Assembly: GCF_012971725.1 (NCBI RefSeq)
Contig: NZ_CP048833.1
Coordinates: forward strand, 5,332,001 to 5,396,000
Source of the DNA: Pseudomonas multiresinivorans
GTDB lineage: Bacteria; Pseudomonadota; Gammaproteobacteria; Pseudomonadales; Pseudomonadaceae
Direction: 5' to 3'
Length of the DNA stretch: 64,000 nt
Made by a program: the position numbers and the translations under genes. Numbering within the stretch: position 1 is the stretch's first letter; every line of letters begins with the position of its first letter. The notes beneath the pieces were generated by a model. It worked only from the letters and a program-made list of their open reading frames with translations, was not told the DNA's origin and made no database searches. Shown here in pieces: positions 58,742 through 64,000 of the stretch.

Positions 58742-59803
58742 TCACGCATCTGATGGAGCGTCTCCGCTTGGGGTCACGGCGGCCAGGCGCTTTTCCAGCT
58801 GCTGCAGACGACGGGCCATGTCATCCAGCTGACGAATGCGCGCGGCACTCTTCTTCCATTCAGCCGCGGGCTGCATGGCGGTACCGGACGAGTAGGAGCC
58901 CGGCTCGGTGATCGAGCGGGTCACCATGGTCATCCCGGTGACGAAGACGTTGTCGCAGATCTCGATATGGCCAACCAGGCCGACGCCGCCGGCGAGCATG
59001 CAGTGCTTGCCGATCTTGGCGCTGCCGGAAATCCCGCAGCAGCCGGCCATGGCAGTGTGATCGCCGATCTGCACGTTGTGGGCGATCATGATCTGGTTGT
59101 CCAGCTTCACGCCGTTGCCCACGATGGTGTCGGATAGAGCACCGCGGTCGATGGTGGTATTGGCGCCGATCTCGACGTCATCACCCAGGGTGACGCCGCC
59201 GATCTGCGCGATTTTCTGCCAGACGCCCTGGTGGTTGGCGAAGCCGAAGCCCTCACCGCCCAGCACGGCACCCGACTGGATCACCACGCGCTTGCCGATG
59301 CGCACGTCGTGGTAGAGCGTTACGCGGGGCGCCAGCCAGCCGCCCTCCCCGATCACGCTGCGCGCGCCGACGAAGCAATGGGCGCCGATGGTCACATTGG
59401 CGCCGATCTGCGCGCCTGCTTCGATCACGGCATACGGACCGACACTGGCGGACGCATCGACCTGTGCACCTTCATCGACCACAGCAGTGGGATGAATGCC
59501 AACCGCTGCCTTGGGCTTGCGGTCGAACTGGTGGGACAGACCGGCATAGGCCAGGTAGGGATTGGCAACGACCAATGCATTACCGGTGAAGCCTTCGGCA
59601 TCGGCCGCAGTCAGCAGGACGGCACCGGCCTGGCTGTCGGGAAGGAACTTGCGGTACTGCGGATTGGCCAGGAAGCTGAGCTGGTCAGCCTCTGCCTCTT
59701 GCAAGGTAGCCAACCCGCGAATAACCAAGGCGGGATCGCCGCGCAACTCGGCATCGAGCTGCGCGGCCAGTTCGGCGAGGGTAAAGGACAGCTCGGTCAT
59801 CAT
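58742..59803 (-). CDS. lpxD: UDP-3-O-(3-hydroxyacyl)glucosamine N-acyltransferase
   Basis: Third step of lipid A synthesis, adding the second acyl chain to UDP-3-O-acylglucosamine. A 353-residue trimeric beta-helix enzyme with an N-terminal uridine-binding domain (about 1-100), hexapeptide repeats to about 300 and a C-terminal helix ending SAARIRQLDDMARRLQQLEKRL. Two ATG codons in a row start the gene; the first overlaps the skp stop. It is followed by fabZ after 48 bases. Confidence 0.96.
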   Translation of the reverse strand: MMTELSFTLAELAAQLDAELRGDPALVIRGLATLQEAEADQLSFLANPQYRKFLPDSQAGAVLLTAADAEGFTGNALVVANPYLAYAGLSHQFDRKPKAAVGIHPTAVVDEGAQVDASASVGPYAVIEAGAQIGANVTIGAHCFVGARSVIGEGGWLAPRVTLYHDVRIGKRVVIQSGAVLGGEGFGFANHQGVWQKIAQIGGVTLGDDVEIGANTTIDRGALSDTIVGNGVKLDNQIMIAHNVQIGDHTAMAGCCGISGSAKIGKHCMLAGGVGLVGHIEICDNVFVTGMTMVTRSITEPGSYSSGTAMQPAAEWKKSAARIRQLDDMARRLQQLEKRLAAVTPSGDAPSDA

Positions 59804-60306
59804 CAGCGCAGTTGGTTCATGCGCTCGATGACTTGGCGGGTGATGTCGTACTGCGGCTTCACGTCGACCACGGCACCACGCTCGACCACGAGGTCATAAC
59901 CACCCTTCTTGATGGTTTCCTCGACGGCCTGGTCCAGCTTCGGCTTGAGCTTCTTCAGCATGTCGCGGTCGGCAACGGCCTTGGCTTCGTTCAGCTCCTT
60001 GGACTGGAACTGGAAGTCACGAGCCTTCTGCTTGAAGTCGCCTTCAGCCTTTTCACGCTCGGCGTTGGACATCTTGCTGCCGCCATTGACCAGCTTGTCC
60101 TGCAGGGCCTTGGCATCGGTTTCCAGGGCCTTGAGCTTGCTCAGTTGGGGGCCGAACTTCTTCTCGGCGTCGACGGCGTACTGCTTGGCCGAATCGGACT
60201 CGAGGAGTGCCATCTGATAGTTGAGCACCGCGATCTTCATCTCGGCGAACGCGGGGCTCGCTGCCAGGGCGGCGGTGATCAGGACGAACTGGGTCAACTT
60301 ACGCAC
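59803..60306 (-). CDS. skp: Periplasmic chaperone Skp (OmpH)
   Basis: A 167-residue periplasmic chaperone holding outer-membrane proteins on the way to BamA. The signal peptide MRKLTQFVLITAALAASPAFA is cut after residue 21; the mature protein EMKIAVLNYQMALLES is largely two long helices forming tentacles. The start is a GTG ending at 60306, preceded by AGGAG eight bases upstream; another GTG lies five codons further up but has no such site. It is next to bamA, as in other gammaproteobacteria, and its stop overlaps the lpxD start. Confidence 0.95.
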   Translation of the reverse strand: MRKLTQFVLITAALAASPAFAEMKIAVLNYQMALLESDSAKQYAVDAEKKFGPQLSKLKALETDAKALQDKLVNGGSKMSNAEREKAEGDFKQKARDFQFQSKELNEAKAVADRDMLKKLKPKLDQAVEETIKKGGYDLVVERGAVVDVKPQYDITRQVIERMNQLR

Positions 60307-60354
60307 AATGCACTCCTGCACAAAGCATGGTTGTCATTACAACGATACGGCCAA

Positions 60355-62742
60355 TTAGAAGGTCTGTCCCAGGGAGAACTGGAAGATCTGGGTTTCGGCG
60401 TTATCCGGTTTCTTGATCGGAGTCGCCAGGCTGAAACTCAGCGGCCCCAGAGCGGTGATCCAGGTCAGGCCCACACCGGCAGACATCGCCATGTCTTGGA
60501 ACTTGACACCGTCACAGCCCTGGGTGGTGGACGTCGGGCAATCGGTGTCGAACACGTTACCGATGTCGTAGAACAATACGGTACGCAGCTGACGCTGATC
60601 CTTCACGAAGGGCAGCGGGAACAGCAGTTCCGCGCCGCCAGTGATCAGGATGTTACCACCGAAGGCTTCCGGATCCTGATCCGGGTCGGTGTAACGGCCT
60701 TTGCTGTCCGGACCGGATATCTGATTGCCATTGGCATCGCGAGCGATACTCGGGGTACTGCGCGGACCAAGGGAGCTGTCCTTGAAGCCACGTACCGAGT
60801 TGAAGCCACCGGCGTAGTAGTTCTCGTAGAACGGCAGGCGATCGGTGTCGCCGTAGGCGCCGCCATAACCGAGTTCGGTGTGGAAGCGCATGGTGTAGTT
60901 TTCGGTCAGCGGCGCGAAGATCTGGCCACGGTAGTCGAGCTTGTAGAACGACAGGTCGCTGCCCGGAATGGTGGTTTCCAGCACCAGGCTCTGCGAGTGA
61001 CCGCGGTTTGCCAGCACACCCTTGTTCAGGGTCGATTCGGACCAGCCGATGGACGCCTTGAAGTTGGTGAAGCTGTCGCCTTCCTTCTCGATGAAGTCGA
61101 AGATCTCGTCGACCGTATAGGCGCCGGTATCGAGGTTATCGCGCTGCACGGTCAGGCCGTAGGTCAGGCGCGAGGTCTCGCTGATCGGGTAGCCGATGCT
61201 GACGCCGGCACCCAGGCTGTTCACCGAGTAGCTGGAAACGTCGACGTCGAGCTCGTCGTAGTCGGTTTTGCGGTAGAAGGCGTTGTAGCCCAGGCTCACG
61301 CCGTCGACGGTCCAGTAGGGGTCGACGAAGCCGAAGTTGTAGCGGGTCTGGTAGTCGGACTTGGTCAGGCCGATGCTGACCTTGTTACCGGTACCCAGGA
61401 AGTTGTTCTGGCTGATCGAGCCGCCGAGGATCAGGCCGGCGCTCTGGGCGAAGCCCACGCTGGCGGTGATCGAGCCGGACGGCTGCTCTTCCACGCTGTA
61501 GTTGACGTCGACCTGGTCGTCGGTGCCCGGAACCGCTGGGGTCTCGACGTTGACTTCCTTGAAGTAGCCCAGGCGCTCGAGGCGCTGCTTGGACTGGTCG
61601 ATCAGGTAGGTCGAGGCCCAGCCGCCTTCCATCTGGCGCATTTCGCGACGGAGTACTTCGTCCTCGGTCTTGGTGTTGCCACGGAAGTTGATGCGGTTGA
61701 CGTAGGCGCGCTTGCCCGGGTCGACCACGTAGGTGATCGACACGGTCTTGTTCTCGTCGTTCGGCTCGGGGACGCCGTTGACGTTGGCGAAGGTGTAGCC
61801 CTCGTTACCCAGGCGACGGGTGATCAGGTCGGAAGTGGTGGTCATCACCTTGCGGGAGAACACCTGGCCCTTCTTCACCAGCAGCAGCTTCTTCACTTCT
61901 TCTTCCGGCACCTTCAGGTCGCCGGAGAGTTTCACGTCGCTGACGGTGTACTTCTCGCCTTCGTTGACGTTGACGGTGATGTAGACGTGCTTCTTGTCCG
62001 GGGTGATGGACACCTGGGTGGAGGCGATATCCATGTGGATATAACCACGGTCCAGGTAGTAGGAACGCAGACGCTCCAGGTCACCGGAGAGCTTCTCGCG
62101 GGAGTACTTGTCGTCGTTCTTGAAGAAGGACAGCCAGTTGGTGGTCTTCAGCTCGAACAGGTCGGTCAGGTCTTCTTCGGAGAAGACGGTGTTGCCCACC
62201 ACGTTGACATGGGCGATGGCCGCCACGGTGCCTTCGTTGATGTTGATCTTCAGCGCGACACGGTTGCGCGGCTGCGGCACCACTTCGGTCTCGATCTCAG
62301 CGGAGTAGCGGCCCTGGGCAACGTACTGGCGCTGCAGCTCGTTACGCACGCCTTCGAGGGTGGCGCGCTGGAAGATTTCGCCTTCGGAGAGGCCGGATTG
62401 CTTCAGGCCCTTCATCAGGTCTTCGGTGGTGATCGCCTTGTTACCCTCGATCTCGATGCTGGAGATGGACGGGCGCTCGACCACATTGACGATCAGCACA
62501 TTGCCATCACGGCTGAGCTGGATGTCCTGGAAGAAACCGGTCTTGAACAGCGAGCGGGTCGCTTCGACCAGGCGGCGATCATCGATCTGCTCGCCGACGT
62601 TCAGCGGCAATGCGGCGAACACGCTGCCGGCAGACACGCGCTGGAGGCCGTTGACCCGGATATCGGAAACAGTGAAGGACTCGGCGTGAACCTGGGCGAT
62701 CATCAGCGCGGAAAGGGCCGCGGGAAGCAGAAAGCGTTTCAT
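60355..62742 (-). CDS. bamA: Outer membrane protein assembly factor BamA
   Basis: The essential beta-barrel insertase of the outer membrane. A 795-residue protein with signal peptide MKRFLLPAALSALMIAQVHA cut after residue 20, five POTRA domains (about 24-425) and a 16-strand barrel; the conserved loop 6 motif VRGF is in NSVRGFKDSSLGPRS and the C-terminal FSLGQTF ends in Phe as expected for a barrel. The order rseP-bamA-skp-lpxD-fabZ-lpxA-lpxB couples membrane-protein assembly with lipid A synthesis. Confidence 0.97.
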   Translation of the reverse strand: MKRFLLPAALSALMIAQVHAESFTVSDIRVNGLQRVSAGSVFAALPLNVGEQIDDRRLVEATRSLFKTGFFQDIQLSRDGNVLIVNVVERPSISSIEIEGNKAITTEDLMKGLKQSGLSEGEIFQRATLEGVRNELQRQYVAQGRYSAEIETEVVPQPRNRVALKININEGTVAAIAHVNVVGNTVFSEEDLTDLFELKTTNWLSFFKNDDKYSREKLSGDLERLRSYYLDRGYIHMDIASTQVSITPDKKHVYITVNVNEGEKYTVSDVKLSGDLKVPEEEVKKLLLVKKGQVFSRKVMTTTSDLITRRLGNEGYTFANVNGVPEPNDENKTVSITYVVDPGKRAYVNRINFRGNTKTEDEVLRREMRQMEGGWASTYLIDQSKQRLERLGYFKEVNVETPAVPGTDDQVDVNYSVEEQPSGSITASVGFAQSAGLILGGSISQNNFLGTGNKVSIGLTKSDYQTRYNFGFVDPYWTVDGVSLGYNAFYRKTDYDELDVDVSSYSVNSLGAGVSIGYPISETSRLTYGLTVQRDNLDTGAYTVDEIFDFIEKEGDSFTNFKASIGWSESTLNKGVLANRGHSQSLVLETTIPGSDLSFYKLDYRGQIFAPLTENYTMRFHTELGYGGAYGDTDRLPFYENYYAGGFNSVRGFKDSSLGPRSTPSIARDANGNQISGPDSKGRYTDPDQDPEAFGGNILITGGAELLFPLPFVKDQRQLRTVLFYDIGNVFDTDCPTSTTQGCDGVKFQDMAMSAGVGLTWITALGPLSFSLATPIKKPDNAETQIFQFSLGQTF

Positions 62743-62815
62743 GGAGTCCTTTTATTCCAACTGACAAATAGAGAATCTGCCGCAAAAGGCGGCAGATCCG
62801 AAAATCCAATGGCGG

Positions 62816-64000
62816 TTACAGTCGACTCAGATCGTTGACCAGGGCCAACAACATGACCCCGACTACCAGGCTGATGCCAATCTGCATCCCCCAAGCCTGG
62901 ACCCGCTCCGACAATGGGCGACCTCGCACCCACTCGACCACGTAGAACAGCAGATGCCCGCCATCGAGGACGGGAATCGGCAACAGGTTGAGAACCCCCA
63001 AGCTGATGCTCAGATAGGCGAGGAAATGCAGAAAATCCCCTACGCCGGACTGGGCTGAAGCGCCCGCCACTTTAGCAATGGTTATCGGCCCGCTCAAGTT
63101 TTTTACCGAGAGCTGCCCGAGCACCATTTTCTTTAGAGAATCCAGAGTTAGCAGGCTCATGGACCAGGTTCGGGAGAGCGCCTGCCCAACCGCGGCCACC
63201 GGCCCGTAGCTCACTTCGCGGAGCATTTCGGGCGGCCATTGACCACCGGCGACACCCGCGCCCAGGTAGCCGGTGCGGGCCTTGCCCTCGCCTTTGGCCG
63301 CCAGGGTCAGGGCAAGCTCCTGGTTCCGTCCGGCGCGCTCGACCTCCAGGGTCACCTTGCCCTCCGGCATGGAACGAACCCGCGAGACCACTTCTTGCCA
63401 ATCCGTGACCTGCTGACCATCAAGAGTGACGATCCGGTCACCGATCTGCAGGCCGGCAGCCTTGGCAGGGCCCTTTTCGTCCAGCTCGGCAATCAGCGGT
63501 GCGACAGAGGGTCGCCAGGGCTGGATCCCCAATCCACCGATAGGATCGGGATTGTCTTCGTTCTTCAGCCAGGAACTGATGCGCACCTGGTGCACCGCGG
63601 GAACGCTCGAACCCTTATCCAGCACCGTGACGCTCAGCTCGCCCGTTTCACCGAGGCGGCGCACCAGCTGCAAGTTGACACCGCTCCAGCCATCGACGGA
63701 TTCGCCGTCCACGGCAACGACCTCCTGGCCGGACGCCAGACCGGCGATGGCCGCAGGACTGTTCGCCACCACGGAGCCGATGATCGGCTTGATCTGCTGG
63801 CTGCCCAGCATGGCCAGAACCCAGAAGAACAGGATGGCCAGCAGGAAGTTGGCGATCGGACCCGCCGCAACGATGGCTATGCGCTGGAATACGGTCTTGC
63901 GGTTGAAGGCGCGGTCGAGCAGCTCGGCGGGAACATCGCCCTCGCGCTCGTCCAGCATTTTCACGTAGCCGCCCAGGGGAATGGCGGCGACGACGAACTC
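62816..64000 (-). CDS. rseP: Site-2 protease RseP (MucP), 5' end cut by window edge
   Basis: The intramembrane zinc metalloprotease that completes RseA/MucA cleavage to release the envelope stress sigma factor AlgU. The C-terminal 394 residues are present: EFVVAAIPLGGYVKM at the edge, two PDZ domains (the DELAELDEKGPAKAAGLQIGDRIVTL region and one before), and the second membrane motif NLLPIPVLDGGHLL that supplies the Asp zinc ligand. The N-terminal HExxH motif lies beyond base 64000. It is upstream of bamA on the same strand. Confidence 0.95.
   Translation of the reverse strand, partial: EFVVAAIPLGGYVKMLDEREGDVPAELLDRAFNRKTVFQRIAIVAAGPIANFLLAILFFWVLAMLGSQQIKPIIGSVVANSPAAIAGLASGQEVVAVDGESVDGWSGVNLQLVRRLGETGELSVTVLDKGSSVPAVHQVRISSWLKNEDNPDPIGGLGIQPWRPSVAPLIAELDEKGPAKAAGLQIGDRIVTLDGQQVTDWQEVVSRVRSMPEGKVTLEVERAGRNQELALTLAAKGEGKARTGYLGAGVAGGQWPPEMLREVSYGPVAAVGQALSRTWSMSLLTLDSLKKMVLGQLSVKNLSGPITIAKVAGASAQSGVGDFLHFLAYLSISLGVLNLLPIPVLDGGHLLFYVVEWVRGRPLSERVQAWGMQIGISLVVGVMLLALVNDLSRL

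Noticed and set aside
59812..62838. A 1008-codon open frame on the plus strand opposite skp and bamA
   Set aside because: It runs antisense to two well-supported essential genes, has no family match by eye and is the usual artefact of GC-rich codon bias in the opposite frame.

Overview
The window is a gene-dense, GC-rich stretch of a Pseudomonas chromosome. Proteins and gene order closely resemble the P. aeruginosa group: the run dgkA, erdR, the two quorum-sensing-regulated virulence-factor families, recX, recA, cinA, mutS, fdxA, rsmZ, rpoS, nlpD, pcm, surE, truD, ispF, fghA, adhC, ispD, ftsB, eno, kdsA, pyrG, tilS, accA, dnaE, rnhB, lpxB, lpxA, fabZ, lpxD, skp, bamA, rseP is the well-known Pseudomonas housekeeping order. 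The species cannot be fixed from the sequence. There is no prophage, insertion sequence, CRISPR array, rRNA or tRNA that I can see.

Layout. Positions 1-9000 hold a truncated MoxR-type ATPase, a small membrane protein paired with a Cro/CI-type regulator behind two palindromic operators, cysK, a polyamine-type periplasmic binding protein, two EamA transporters, a GNAT acetyltransferase and aceK. A 640-base gap at 3811-4450 carries a terminator, a REP element and a hexanucleotide microsatellite. Positions 9000-22800 hold kup, rimO, small DUF genes, an ArnT-like glycosyltransferase, an rhlG-like reductase, trmO, a divergent monooxygenase/VOC pair, fpr and its LysR regulator finR, dgkA, an ErdR-type response regulator, another EamA transporter and a DTW-domain tRNA modification gene. 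Two families of inverted REP repeats are scattered between these genes.

Positions 23000-34600 hold two quorum-sensing-regulated virulence-factor family genes, a divergent phosphoketolase-like protein, a metallo-beta-lactamase/beta-CASP protein, a LOG-family protein, recX-recA with a LexA box, a cinA gene whose frame is broken at a run of nine G, mutS and fdxA. The gap between fdxA and rpoS contains the small regulatory RNA rsmZ on the minus strand, with its promoter, a perfect GacA box and a textbook terminator.

Positions 34600-45500 (mostly minus strand) hold rpoS at the end of the tightly packed ispF-truD-surE-pcm-nlpD-rpoS cluster, the glutathione-dependent formaldehyde detoxification genes adhC-fghA with a divergent LysR regulator, a YedE/TusA sulfur-transfer pair, and ispD-ftsB. 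Positions 45500-64000 (all minus strand) hold eno, kdsA, pyrG, tilS, accA, dnaE and the envelope cluster rseP-bamA-skp-lpxD-fabZ-lpxA-lpxB-rnhB, which links outer-membrane protein assembly with lipid A synthesis. The most notable observations are rsmZ with its control region, the frameshifted homopolymer in cinA, the twin palindromes before the regulator/membrane protein pair, a four-hairpin pyrG leader, the adhC/LysR operator, and an ispF start whose ribosome-binding site lies inside the preceding gene's terminator.
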